This document shows, piece after piece, positions 43,495-55,579 of a stretch of 64,000 nt of DNA (the first letter of the stretch is position 1; each line of letters begins with the position of its first letter). This stretch comes from Anthopleura xanthogrammica. Taxonomy: Eukaryota; Cnidaria; Anthozoa; Actiniaria; Actiniidae. The stretch covers positions 17,891,291-17,955,290 of the forward strand of contig OZ025206.1 of assembly GCA_964019055.1 (NCBI GenBank), written 5' to 3'. Below the pieces are notes generated by a model, which ran no database searches, was not told where the DNA came from, and saw only the letters and a list, made by a program, of their open reading frames with translations. The position numbers and the translations under genes are program-made.

Positions 43495-45194
43495 TCATGA
43501 AGCTGGCTCTGCAGTTGACTCATTCGCTGATGATGATTCTTTTTCTCCCTCTTTACTTTGAGGTGCTAAAAAATTATATGAAATAGCCAGATTATTTAGT
43601 GCTATTACCCAATAGAAGAAATGGCAAATAAACTAAACTCACCAGATGCCATCCACTTTATACCAAAATATCCAAGAAGCATTGTTAGGACTGCTATCAC
43701 AGCAATTCTGTCAAGAAAAAAATACAGATTATCACTGATTTGTTTGGTACATTCCTACTTTTTAGAGAAGTTTTCGTATGAGTGGAAAATATACGATGAC
43801 TCCCCCCATGGATTGCAAAAATCCTGGATCCTCCTGTGAACATGTGTAACAATCAAGGGGCTTCCCATTGTTTTTCTGTGAATCATTGAAATATCACAGT
43901 GTATGGTTACGGCTATGTAATATATTCTTTCCCACTCATACAAAAACTGCCATATAAAAAACAAGTTGCTGGTGTGCCAGAACATAATTTCTGTATTAAC
44001 TGCTATATAGTGTGCAAAGAGTTTATTAGTACAGAGTCTAGGGGTCCAGTTTATGCTGCGTCTTCACCTGGTTAGGCAGAAGGAAGTTTCAGCACCAGTA
44101 AGTGTTGAATAATAAGGTACAGCTGTAGCAGTTAGAGTACAGTAAAGGTGAGACTTACCCATAGGAAGCAATATGATTTCTTTTAGAGCAGATTTCATAT
44201 GAATGTGAAAAATCACCGCACAGGCCGGGTCTGGAAGGGGGTTCTGGATCTCGAATCACACCCTTTTCCCCCCAAAATCCCACATCCCGTGACATTATGC
44301 CATAACTGACAGCCCCTTAATCGTAAGCGATGAATACATTCATATTCAAAGGCCTTTGAATTTTCATCTTCTTAATTTTTTCATGTTTCAACAATCAGAT
44401 TGTAGTTTCCTGGATCCCGTGCTATATCTTATCCATTTCCTGGATTCCACGAATACCCTTCCAGACCCTGATGTCACGGTTAACAGCGAGCTAGGTTGAA
44501 TGTTTTCATACTTGGCAAGTTTTTCATTAGTCATATGAAAACTGCTTGAGCACACCTTAGTAAGTAGCTTAGTTCCAGAAAACATGAATACCTCTTAAAA
44601 GAAAAAGGTAAAATCAATTTGAAGTCCAAACCCTCACGCCTGTACAGGGCTAAAATAACAGCCAATCAAAGGACAATGTCAGGGTAAACGATGTCCCCTT
44701 GACTTCTCACATTAACAGCTTACTGTTCATGTGTTGATCAGTCTAATGTGGCTGTTCACATTCAGCAAATGAGCAGCCACTATTTTTAGCCCTGCAATAC
44801 CAACATATATCCATGCACCACAGGGAACCCAAATGTACAATTCTACTATTTATAAATATTTGAGTACTTAGAAATACCTCTTTTCTGAAGTCTTTAAATA
44901 TCCTAATCTCTCTTTTGAATGTTGCCATGAGTTCTTAGTATTCATTGCTGTTGCATTACTTGTCGTTTCGATAGCCTGCGCTGTCCCCCCGGACATGACA
45001 ACCGACCCCTGGGCTGTCTTCCCTCGCTGCAAAACCTCTTGGACATCTAAATCAATTATTTTAGGATTCCTTCTATTTCTAAATTTCTTGAGGGACTTGT
45101 GCTTTGAGCTGAAAAAACGTCTCGTAAGAGGATTGAAATAAAAATGAAATGAAAAATTTCTTGAAGCACAACGTGCACAGCCAAGAGAAGCCAT
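43495..45194 (-). CDS. Small probable mitochondrial single-pass membrane protein (3 coding exons)
   Basis: Coding exons in transcript order: 45194-44878 (317 nt), 43707-43643 (65 nt), 43565-43495 (71 nt). The phases join exactly and give 150 residues. The N-terminus is rich in Arg, Ser and aromatic residues with almost no acidic ones (MASLGCARCASRNFSFHF, NPLTRRFFSSKHKSLKKF), as in a mitochondrial presequence. The middle is polar. A single hydrophobic helix (IAVIAVLTMLLGYFGIKWM, about residues 107-125) follows a basic SEKR, and the end is a Ser/Glu-rich soluble tail. I could not name the family; small respiratory-chain assembly factors have this plan, but that is only a resemblance. It faces GUK1 head to head across 340 bp. 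The long second intron of the transcript carries family C and D repeats. Confidence 0.72.
43764..43952. mobile_element. Family D TIR element (copy 2)
   Basis: AGAGAAGTTTTCGTATGAGTGG at the left and CCACTCATACAAAAACTGC-like sequence at the right. It is in an intron of the minus-strand gene. Confidence 0.5.
44185..44546. mobile_element. Family D TIR element (copy 3)
   Basis: AGAGCAGATTTCATATGAAT at the left and TAGTCATATGAAAACTGCT at the right. It is longer inside than the other copies and contains a separate CCCGGATC-type segment at 44220-44470. Confidence 0.55.
44645..44795. mobile_element. Family C foldback MITE
   Basis: CAGGGCTAAAATAACAGCCA at the left is mirrored by GCAGCCACTATTTTTAGCCCTG at the right. 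Confidence 0.7.
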
Positions 45195-45533
45195 ATTGTT
45201 TCTATGCCGAAGTTTCTCCGAACCATATCTCGAAGTCTTAACGATAAGGTATCGACTTTCTTTGATTGGTTAAATTTTTTCGCAAATAGAGTTTTCAGGA
45301 ATAGTTCAAATATTCTCAAGTTCCACTTATTAAAAAAGATAACAATATATCAGGGTTATCCAATTTATAAGATTTATAAGATTTCGTGATGGTCTTAGGA
45401 ATATCGATTCAAGTTCATTACCTATCGAACGGTTACCGAGTTTTTCCCGAACATTTCTTCCACGTTGTCTTTGATTGTCATTGTGGGCGGTGCGAGTTTT
45501 TCGACCTATTGAATCATTCATAATACATGTGTA
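45195..45533. promoter_or_regulatory. Bidirectional promoter interval between the mitochondrial-type gene and GUK1
   Basis: Only 339 bp separate the two start codons, which point away from each other. No TATA box is obvious. The interval includes CTTTGATTGGTTAAA, an inverted CCAAT-type element, near 45262. Shared control is inferred from the layout and from both products having mitochondrial-type N-termini. Confidence 0.55.
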
Positions 45534-48500
45534 ATGCAGTGTTTTGTGACAAGGACCGGCATATGTCTTTTGAGAAGCTCTAACTTACGTCTTGGAACAA
45601 CTCAAATCGTCAAACGATTGCTTCTGTTTAGTCCGTTCAACAAAGAAATCTTAGGTAAGGCTCTTTTTCCCGCGTTTGGATTTGTTTGTATTCGATAAAA
45701 AACACTCTGAAATGGTGTATGAAATATTTGATCAATGACCTTTGAGCGTACAAATTTTTATTATAACTGATCGCTATTTTTACCGAAACCTTAAAAGTAC
45801 TGGGATGTGGACTCAGCTGTGTCGATAGTTCACTTCTTAGTTCCTCTTTGTGAACCTTGAGTCCCGTGAAGCCGGTGATATCGAAAGCCTGTATTTTTAA
45901 AGTTTCGGTTGTTAGGCTAATTATATAAACTTATATGCTAATTATACGGATAACCATCGCAAAGCCATTGGATTCCAAGGCGGAAGCATCCTTTTCGGTA
46001 AATTCAGGCGAAATTCGTATTTCTGAATAACAAACAAGTTAGCTTAATATTAGCTTATTGAGTAAGCTTTAAAAAGCGTTTATACTGACAGAATCCTGTC
46101 GAAACATATAAACTTTACTTCAAGAAAGTCTTCTTTAAATTATTTTACTAGTAACGGTTGAAGCCAACTTTGTTCACAGTGGTTTTCCATTAAAGTATTT
46201 TCTCTTTTTTAGAAAAATATTTAATTTAGATGGGTAAAATGAACTAATTTGTTAGTGTACTGTAAATATGATAGGATAATGCACGTATCAGCGGCTTCCC
46301 CAAGAGGTTGACCCTCGGGCTGACCAGGGGGATTGTAGAACTGCTGCGACAATTAACACTTATTGACGGGAACCTCTGGAAAACGGTGTGTTTTGTGGTC
46401 CAGAGACGACGATGTTTCCTGAGGCATAGCCTCGGGAAACATTGCTGTCGAGGGACCACAAAACACACCGTTTTCCTGAGGTTCCCATCAAAAAGTGTTA
46501 AATGTTATATACCAAGTGTCAAAGAACACAACAAAATTATTAGATTTTTTGATGATTTGACTTTAAAATCACTTCCGGTTTTGTTATTTCCTGGTGGATA
46601 ACATATTATTGCCTGCTGAAAGTCGTTGCTGGGGAAACATTGAAAATTTTGCATGTTCATGTGATACCTTCCTGCCCAATCAGAGTACGAGAAAAATTGA
46701 CTTTGACATTTGGTATATAACAATCTTGATTATTTCCCCCAAGGGTAGGGCAATCGTCCCTTTCAAAGTCCCCTGGTTCAGGTCATCCAATGTCTACAAT
46801 TCCCAATCATCTGAACAAATCCCCCACCCCAATATTTGCACCTATAAGAAGAAAATTAGCATTTTCCTGACCCCTAGGGCAATGATTGCAGCCAATCTGC
46901 CTGTATTCCCCCACATATCCCCGTGGTTGGCCCAGAGGTCACCCCCATGGGGAAGCTGCTGATCGGTGCATAAGTACCTAACCAATTCGCTTCTTATCCT
47001 ACAGAAAATATGAAAGCCAGGCCATTAGTTCTATGTGGTCCCAGTGGATGTGGAAAAAGTACTCTAGTCAAGAAGTTGATGCAAGACTATCCTGATAAAT
47101 TTGGTTTTAGTGTTTCTCGTAAGTGCAGTAATTTGAAATTTTTCACTCATTATACCATGTTATCATCAGCTTAGATAGTACACTCACTCTGATTGGTCAA
47201 GATTTTACCCCTGGGTTCCCTAGGATTGCCTCTACACCACCCCACCACACTCCCTGAGTTCCTCTCAGAATGGGTATGAATGTCCACAGGGTGCCCATGC
47301 ATCCCCTTTTCTAGTTTGGAATTAGGTGGTTGGTTTAGAGTGCACCTAAACCCTGATACAATACTTTCAGTATTGATTCTATGTGAAGTGAATAGTTGAA
47401 TGGAGAAATATTTCTTCTATTGAGTGTTGCGTCTTTAAGTTATGAAGTCTGCGATGACGTCACAGTCATTAACATATTGGAAGTATAAACCTTCATAACT
47501 AAAAGATGCAACACTCAAATAAAGAAATATTTCACCATTCAACTATTCACTTCAAGTAGCATCAATACTGAAAGTATCGTATAAGGGTTTAGGTGCACTT
47601 TAAATATGAAAGATTGTACATTGCTCCTTCTAAATTTTGTGAGCCCCACCTCCCTACTCAAAATCCTAGACACCCATTGTTCTTGTGTATTGTTGAACAA
47701 TAGTTTCATTCTCATCAACAGATACAACAAGATCACCAAGACCTGGAGAAGTTGATGGCAAAGGTGTGTATGTTAGATTTTAAGAATTTAGTTTGATCCA
47801 ATAATTTTTTTGGTAATTCTTTATTATAGAAAAAGAAAAAGTAGGCAGCAGTTAACATCGAAGCAACCAGCAGCTGACAGCTTTATCTGAAAGCCCTTTT
47901 ATATCAACCTCTTTTAGACCTCCTTAGCTTGGGGATAATGTTTTCCTGTCTACGACTAAGTTCTTAACATTAAGATCCATCCATATTCATGTGTCTTCTC
48001 ATTGTCTGTTGTTAAACAAAAAAATGATACCCTAGGGAATTATGCACGGTCTGAAATAGGAAAACATGCCCACGCGAAGACATTTATTATTGTCTAGCAA
48101 GTGAAGGCAATTATAAAATTCAATGATATTTCAATTATTTTCAAAACACCCACACCCCCACACAGGAGCTTTAATAAGAGACCTTATATATACCGTTCGA
48201 GTATCATAACAAAGGTTTTTCCTCTGTCAACAGATTATCATTTTACTGAGAGAGAAGTGATGAAAAGAAGTATTGATGCTGGGGATTTTATTGAAAGTGC
48301 AGAATACAGCAGAAATCTTTATGGAACAAGGTATTGATAATAATCAAGAACTTTAGTGACTTCAGAGCAGAGTATGAATTTAAAATGTAAAAATGCAAAT
48401 CAGATGACGTGGACCCCGGATTCACTTAACATTACTATCCTGTAGGTAATGCCAGTTTTCAATTAATAAATGATTTTCATTGCCATGTTGTAGTAGAGTT

Positions 48501-51500
48501 TTGGTGAGTTAATTTTAGAGTCGCTGGTGGACATCATCTAATTTGCATTTATATCTCTGAAATGAGAAGTCCATATCCTGTAAAACTATGCCATCGTATT
48601 ATACCCTTCATGTAGAAGTGATTTTCTAACCAAACTGGAAGGGTTGATAGGCACTTTAACACTGTTTCCTTCTATTCATTTAGTAAAAAAGCAGTAAAAG
48701 ATGTTGTTGATGCTGGTAAAATTTGCATCTTGGATATTGACATGCAGGTAGGTTGATGAGTTCAGGCCAAATCATAAATTTCCTCTGAAGACTAAGGTAA
48801 AACAACAACAGAGGACAACATTAAATTTCAGTGTGCGATCAAATAAAGGGGCAGAATTTTTCATGCAATATTACAGAGTTTCACGATCTCACATATACAA
48901 TTGTACAATTTGCCATAGAGAAAAAAATAATGTTTTGTTGGATGTAAATTAAAGTGTTTCCTTGACATTCAGATGGCACAAAGTTTTCAAGGGCATGTGC
49001 CTATGGAATGTCACAGTGGTGTAGCAAGGGGGGCCAGGGGGCCTTTTTTGTTTGATGAATGATGCAAATGCCACTAGCATAGGGACTTGGCAGGCACGTG
49101 GCCCCCAAAACATTTTGGTAATTAGTTTTTATTCTACAGTAGGTACCCCCTCCCCCCATATCCTGTGTCCTCGCTATGCCCCTGGATGGTCATGCATTGA
49201 TTGTACTCCATCAAAGTCTACTTCAGAGCAACAACGATTCCATGCATACTATTGAGAAGCACTGTTAGTAATTTGTACATGTACAGTGTATACTGTATAC
49301 CTATCAGTATTTCAAAAAAAATTGTTGGTCGAAGATCTGACATGTGTGATCTGACATGTGTGATCTGAGACTAAACAGAACTATTATGCTTTTATGTTTT
49401 CTGGCTAAAATACGAAAAATTACATTCCTAACTCAAAGGTCATGCTTCATATTCTAATCTAAAAGCTGGCTACGTTGTTTGGCTGTGAATATATTACATT
49501 TTGCAGTGTGTCACTCGGTCTCAGATTTCAGATTTCAGATCTCCCACTGAAAACGTTTTTTGAAATAGGTGTAAATAAATTTTGATTTCAGGGTGTAAAG
49601 AATATGAAGAACACAAATATAGATTGTTTATATGTGTTTACAAAGCCACCATCATTGGAAGAATTAGTAAGTGATTTTGTTCAATTTCATATGGTATAAA
49701 TCAATTATAAAATAAGTATCTCCTTCATTTATCTATCATTACTTAAGTCTTATTTTTCTCAGGAAAGAAGGCTTCGAAAGAGAGGAACTGAAACAGATGA
49801 ATCTGTAGAAAAAAGATTAGAAATTGCTGATAAGGAATTGGCTTATGGTGAGTATTATTATTAGTATCATATTAAGTATATTATTATTAAGTATTATATT
49901 ATTAAGTATAATTATTGTTAAGTATTATGTTATTAAGTATGATAATTAATAGTGTTATGGTGAGTTTTTGCATCTACTATCTACATCACTTTTCAGTCAA
50001 CCTAGTTCCTTTCCTCCTTATTATCCAAAGTGTTATGTTATTCTAGGTAGTAGGGGACCTCATGTTCTATTGTAACTTCACCTGCCCAGGGATTGCATTT
50101 TGTAATTTGTGCCCTGGCACACATTTTGTGTCCCTAACATATTTGATGTGATTCTAGTTCACATTCTTTCGTAAGCAGAGAATTTAGTGCAATGGCAAGA
50201 AATAAAGCTCTCTGACTTGCCGTGGGACGCAAACAAATTGTCAAAATGCATTTTCTGCTAGTTTTCTGCATTAATGCGAACTCTGCCTGCCCTTTGGTGA
50301 ATCAGTAAATAAATAGATAAAATTTTACAGGATTACCCGTTAGTGGCAGGGCTAAAAAAGTATTGGCTGGTCAATGGCTGGAAATAATGACGTGACCAGT
50401 CCATGTGACAGACATTGTCCATTGGCCAACCTTTGAATTGACCTTTTTGCTAATAGATTCCTCTTGAAATTTACTCTCCTGAGAAATAAAATTCTTTTGT
50501 TTTGCCATCCAAATTGACCTACATTTTGAAAGCTAGCCATGCCTTTGCATAGAAGCAAGGCATGAGGTGACCTTGCAATGAAAGAGACCTTACACCTTGG
50601 ACAGTTATTCACATGTCTATCATTGCAAGGTCACCTCATGTCTTGCTTCTATGCAAAGGCATGGCTACCTGTCAAGATGGCGCAGGGAACTGTGAAGGGA
50701 ATTATTACTGAAATAGAAATTTATTTCTGATATACACTTTTTTGATTTACAGCTGCAGAGCCTGGTTCATATAATTACATTATAGTCAATGATGATTTTG
50801 ATACGGCTTACTCAGAATTTAAGGAAGTAATAAGCAAGGTAAGGAGAAGACAGCACTTTTTTGCAGACTCTTTTGAATTGTGGTCCAAAAAATGTCCAAA
50901 AAAAGGAGCAAGTTGAGTTGGATTGGACTGTGATGAGATGAGATGAGATGAGCTGAATGGAATAGAATAAAAGCCAAATTTTAAAACTAAAAAAATATGT
51001 ACTTCAAAGTTTGAAAGGAACAGATCCCTTATATTCCAGTATAGATATTATGAATGGCAGACAGAGTTTTATTGAACACTTTAACCAATTTTTAGGGAGG
51101 AAATCTTGGATGAATGTGAAAACGTGTCTCTGAGATTGCCATTAAATCAAATCTGTAACCCAGTGAGCAGGGTGGCACAGGGGTTACGCGTGACGCGTGA
51201 TTTGGCCTATTTTTGGACCGTGATTCGTGAAATTAAAAAAATAAGTCCGTGATTCGTGAAGTTCAGAACCCCCGTGATACGTGATCTGCTTATTTTTAAG
51301 ACCGTGATTCGTGAAAATTTGTATTACACCCTAAATCTTTGTATCAAGGTTATTCATTAGTCATATTTCGTGCTTTGTGAATTTATGAAAAAATTGTCTG
51401 TGATTTGTGATCGATACACCCCTGTGCCACCCTGAGTTAGCTGGGATTGGTTATAATTTATTCTATACCATCAACTTGTCATTTGTCATACTTGTTTTAG

Positions 51501-51921
51501 TCATACACTTACTCAAAATTATCTAGATGTTAGCAGGAAAACAAAAATACAAAATAAGTCACACAAGAAGTTGTGATTTGTTTCTTCAAACAAATGTTTC
51601 TCAGAAAAAAAATTCTAGTCAGGTTCCTGGTGGGACTTTTTTCTTTGAAATGTGAATTATTAATTATTATTTACTTTCCTGACAGCATTTTGAAAAATGT
51701 TTTCATATCCTTACCAATTTCCCATACAGTTCAATTTTCATCAATTTTATGCTCTTCTCATTTACCTTTGTTTGTTTTATTTTCTTCAATATTACTATTA
51801 ACTACGGTCTGGTTAGTATCCTGCCACTTACAACTCCTCAGATTTTTAATTAAAGTCTGTGTTGATTATTTTTCATTATTTTGTTCTTTTCTCTTTTTAG
51901 GAAATCGTTCCATTATCATGA
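45534..51921 (+). CDS. GUK1: Guanylate kinase with a possible mitochondrial leader (9 coding exons)
   Basis: Catalyses ATP + GMP to ADP + GDP. Coding exons: 45534-45654, 47005-47118, 47722-47763, 48234-48330, 48684-48747, 49592-49666, 49763-49847, 50753-50838, 51901-51921. All phases join, giving 234 residues from the first ATG. The core starts at Met43 ([20 protein letters not shown], with the P-loop), then [20 protein letters not shown] (GMP-binding region), [26 protein letters not shown], the [11 protein letters not shown] lid region, and the C-terminal end KEIVPLS. From Met43 it is 192 residues, close to the usual cytosolic length of about 198. The first 42 residues ([32 protein letters not shown]) have Arg/Lys and no Asp or Glu until residue 38, which looks like a mitochondrial presequence. 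Two start sites could give two locations. Confidence 0.93.
46279..46971. mobile_element. Composite TIR element with an internal hairpin, in the first GUK1 intron
   Basis: The outer ends ATGCACGTATCAGCGGCTTC and GAAGCTGCTGATCGGTGCAT are inverted repeats that continue to about 48 bp (GGTTGACC...GGGCTGACCA / TGGTTGGCCCAGAGGTCACC). Inside, 46353-46501 is a near-perfect hairpin with arms GGAAAACGGTGTGTTTTGTG / CACAAAACACACCGTTTTCC. Two families appear to be nested. Confidence 0.8.
47335..47602. mobile_element. Foldback MITE with arms of about 110 bp, in a GUK1 intron
   Basis: TTAGAGTGCACCTAAACCCT at the left mirrors GGGTTTAGGTGCACTTTAA at the right. Pairing continues through CAATACTTTCAGTATTGAT, GAATAGTTGAATGG and GAGTGTTGCGTCTTTAAGTT. 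The centre holds GATGACGTCACAG. Confidence 0.85.
47936..48067. mobile_element. Family B element (copy 3)
   Basis: TAATGTTTTCCTGTCTACGAC at the left and GTCTGAAATAGGAAAACAT at the right. The interior shares ATCCATATTCATGTGTCTT with the copy at 3571-3744. Confidence 0.55.
50521..50679. mobile_element. Family A foldback MITE (copy 2) in a GUK1 intron
   Basis: ATTTTGAAAGCTAGCCATGC at the left and GCATGGCTACCTGTCAAGAT at the right. The inner GAGGTGACCTTGCAATGA and CATTGCAAGGTCACCTC also pair. It matches 5077-5224. Confidence 0.75.
51168..51434. mobile_element. TIR element with internal CCGTGATTCGTGA repeats
   Basis: CAGGGTGGCACAGGGGT is perfectly inverted at the right end (ACACCCCTGTGCCACCCTG). 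The interior has at least four copies of GTGATTCGTGAA or a close variant, spaced about 35-60 bp. It lies in the last GUK1 intron. Confidence 0.85.
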
Positions 51922-52129
51922 AGAGACATATCACAGATATTTATAATTATTTCCAACATTCCTTCAATTAGTAAACAAATATTTAAAATGTGACGCCTGA
52001 TAATCATTAAGTAAAGTCATAATCAAGTACATCCCTGGATAGTGCATGCAAAGCTACAAAGATTATCATGGAAGGCAACTTGAACCTTTAGTCGATAGGC
52101 TATGCCTCTGATTTGATAGTAGATAATCT

Positions 52130-52545
52130 TGCGATGTGATCTTGGGCTGTGATTGGTTAGCTAGAATGTCGTGTCGTAACCATGTCGGTGTCTTGTTCCA
52201 GCATTCTGATTGGACAGGATGTGATATCGGGCTGTGATATCGGGCTGTGATATCGGGCTGTGATATCGGGCTGTGATATCGGGCTGTGATATCGGGCTGT
52301 GATTGGTTAGCTAGAATGTCGTGTCGTAACCATGTCGGTGTCCTGTCCCAGCAATCTGATTGGGATGTGATATCGGGCTGTGATTGGACAGAATGTGATT
52401 TCTGACTGATTGGTTAGCATTGTAGATAACTGAATGTTTTGTCGTTACCATGTCGGTGTCCTTTTCCAGCAATCTGTTTGGATGGGATATGATATCGGGC
52501 TGGGATTGAACAAGATGTAATTTCAGACTGTAATTGATAGAATAT
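52130..52545. repeat. Nested tandem repeat around GATATCGGGCTGT
   Basis: At about 52218-52300 a 14-bp unit (GATATCGGGCTGTG) repeats about six times. Larger units of about 80-150 bp (GATTGGTTAGCTAGAATGTC, CGTAACCATGTCGGTGTC, CCAGCAATCTGATTGG) repeat three times across the region. The array therefore has two scales. Confidence 0.8.
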
Positions 52546-54030
52546 TTCACTATTCCTTGGCGATTAGATATACTGTCTCGGAATTCTAATTCCCTGTATA
52601 ATATGGGATGTAATGACTTGCCTAGGTATCAGTTTCCTGCGTCACAATTTATCACTGCCACGATAACACTGCCAAATGGAAAATGAAATAGCAGGGGAAA
52701 TTTTGCCCCACCAAAATTATTTGTTATGCCAAAAATTTAAAAAAAAAATGTCTGGTCATTTCTATTTTCTATTTCGAGCCCTAAACCCTAAAACACATGT
52801 ACAGGATACTAACCTTCATCGTGCAATTGTTGTTTATCATACCACCTGCGACTCCTTGAAAACTCTTGAAAATTGAAATTCATAAGTTTTAAGGGCACTT
52901 GAAAAGCCCATGAACAAACGCTAGCGTATGGAAAATTCTTGATTACCAGTTCTTAAATGGATAAGTTGTTTTGACTACCCATTAAAGGGTCATACAATCG
53001 ACTGCATTACATCTACTTGGAACAACTAGTTATCAAATTCGCATTAGAATCGATCGGATATCATTAACAGAAACCTTCCAAAAAATATTCAAATTTTATC
53101 TAACCCTGAAACAACTTCTTGGATGATCAGACTTATCACGGCACGACTAACTTACATTTAAAATACTGCTCATGTAAAATTAGGTTTTTAGACCTGAAAC
53201 TGCTGAGAGTAATATTCTCACGAATCATTTTGAAAAAAAACTTTTTAGCGACTGTATCCTCATTCTAGTTTACCTTTTCTGATTTTCCTGATAAAGAAAG
53301 GCATTGAACCTACTTTTTGAGGGTAAAAGATTGCAGGTACAAGAAAAATATTGAACCTAGCATTTTGAAATTCAATTTCAAATTCTTGGATATCGGAACA
53401 TTTCGAAAATGAAAATTTGAATCTTCGAATTATTATGCATGTATAAATATCATATTCGTGCTAAGGGTCTAAGAAAGCGCTCTTAGATTTCTGGGGAATG
53501 TCTACTGGCTTGCACTGACTTTAGCATTAATTATTGTCCAATATATGATATATAATAATTATAATAGTACAATATTTTGCATTCATAACATCTTGGGAAT
53601 GCCTTGGTAGAGAGGGGGAGATATAAATTGCTCTATGCTCGCCTTGTGCACCGCCCGACGACTTCTACGTCTTACAATATTTATACACAAATTACGTACA
53701 TTACATTTTTATTACGTTTTAATTGTTTTTAGAAATGTCAGTAATCAATAACATGTACTTCAGAACAAAATCATTCTGTATTTACGATGTAATAAACGAC
53801 TGTGTTTTTGTATGACACATTAAACATAAGTTTATGGGGCTGTTTGCAAGGTATAGCTGGGTTTCACTTGACGTCATTTCTTGTATCGTGCGGAATGTTC
53901 ATCAGCTGAATCTCAAGTTTTCAATAGAATTTTTTCTGGTTGACAGCACATGGTGGTCAGTATTTGACCACCATTTGGAGCAGATAATGAGATTCAAAGA
54001 CTTTTATCAGCTGATTGAAACCCAGGTATA

Positions 54031-54150
54031 CAGCAGATTTCGTATGAGTGTGAATTACGGCGCGGCGCAAACGCGGTACCGAATGTGGATACACGGCAAG
54101 GCGTGGTGGTCCGTGTCGTACGTTTTTCGTAGTCGTAAGAAAACTGCTCT
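54031..54150. mobile_element. Family D element (copy 4), CpG-rich interior
   Basis: CAGCAGATTTCGTATGAGTG at the left and GTAAGAAAACTGCTCT at the right. The interior is rich in CG dinucleotides (GGCGCGGCGCAAACGCGGTA), unlike the other copies. It may therefore be a younger, less mutated copy. Confidence 0.6.
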
Positions 54151-54537
54151 AGTTGTCCTTGCTAAGAGTATCAGAATCACCCTCTTTCTCAAAGAAAATC
54201 GAAAAAGGCCCCTCCCTCAAAAAGACTGAGGTGTTTTCGCACTAGTCGGGAAAGATACGATAATTTACCATTAAGTCAAACATTCTTATCAAATCCTGAG
54301 ACAAAAGGCTCTCGAATTTTTTCGGAGACAAGTAAGCTATCGCGGAATCAAGGGAGGAATTCTACTCACATGTGAGCGAGCTTTCGCCTAATTTCCGAAA
54401 TGCATTCATCTTTCGAGCGCAGTAATCCATTCTGACCCTTGTCCTTCCTACCAATCACCACGGAGATGAGACATGCGCAGAAAGTATCGCAGTGAGTAGG
54501 GAGGCGGGTAATCTATATTCCGTGCTCGCGTGTTCTC

Positions 54538-54893
54538 GAAATAAGATTATTGATTGTTCCTGAAGGTTCCATTTGTGCTGGAACTGCACTAATAATACGA
54601 TTACGTAACCAGGTCCCTTGGGGCCATGATTCTACCAAGTTATACTGACTCAACATGCCTCATATACTGAAAAGACTTTATGAATTGAATTACCATCTGT
54701 GCCAGACCAGTTTTTGAAATAAGATTATTGATTGTTCCTGAAGGTTCCATTTGTGCTGGAACTGCACTAATACGATTATGTAACCAGGTCCCTTGGGGCC
54801 ATGATTCTACCGAGTTATAAACTCAACATGCCTTAATACTGAAAAGACTTAAAAGAATTGACTACCATATTCGCAGACCAAATTATCTGACAT
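54538..54893. repeat. Tandem duplication, 2 x about 178 bp
   Basis: GAAATAAGATTATTGATTGT begins at 54538 and again at 54716. Both copies run through TGTGCTGGAACTGCACTAAT and ACCAGGTCCCTTGGGGCC, with a few indels. Confidence 0.9.
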
Positions 54894-55352
54894 TAGTTTT
54901 GAAGCAAAAAAAGTTTTTACCTCTGAAAATTTATTTACAATAATTTGATACCATCTACAAGAAAACAGGTCCCGAATTTGCGCGGCTAGGCGTTTGATTT
55001 TTTTTACGGATAGCACACTGAGTTCCGTGTAAACGAAACACCTAAATGTAAAACTTTTTGAACGGCTAAAAATTCTTCCGGTAACGTGTTAACCCAGCCT
55101 TATAATATTAATAGGCTCCTCGTTCTCCTCTTCCACATTCCCTCCTACTCCTCCTCCCTCTCCTCCACTTTCTCCTCCTCCTCCTCCTCCTCCTCCTCCT
55201 CCTTCTCCTCCTTCTCCTCCTCTCTCCTATGGTACGAGCTGGTTTTCTCGACATCCGGGTCCTCGAATTTTCCTCCTAAAGATCAACAATTCTAAATTCT
55301 AATTCGCTCTCAGAATCATCCAAAGGGTCTTATTTTAGATAGCTCTTTACGG
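54894..55352. other. Non-coding stretch with a CTC-rich run
   Basis: An imperfect (CTC)n run covers about 55134-55230. Nothing else was recognised. Confidence 0.4.
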
Positions 55353-55462
55353 TTAGAGTGCAAACAGTATATCCGTGAAATATTAGTTATTACTCACCGC
55401 CAAAACCGCCACCCGGTTAGCTCAGTTGGTAAGAGCGTCGGTCTGTTGTCGGTCTGTCCCGG

Positions 55463-55518
<56 letters not shown>

Positions 55519-55526
55519 CACATCTA

Positions 55527-55579
<53 letters not shown>

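Larger units (their letters stand above)
51922..54537. other. GUK1 3' region and repeat-bearing intergenic DNA
   Basis: Contains the GATATCGGGCTGTG tandem array (52130-52545) and a family D element (54031-54150). The rest (52560-54030) is A+T-rich. The open frame at 53834-54229 overlaps the family D element and is not supported as a gene. Confidence 0.35.

Noticed and set aside
53834..54229. 131-codon plus-strand open frame
   Set aside because: Its second half overlaps a family D repeat, the residues match no family I know, and no splice context supports it.
55419..55490. A true tRNA gene
   Set aside because: Only the A-box half fits. The anticodon arm and B box are absent, and the sequence continues into a SINE body with a LINE-like tail.
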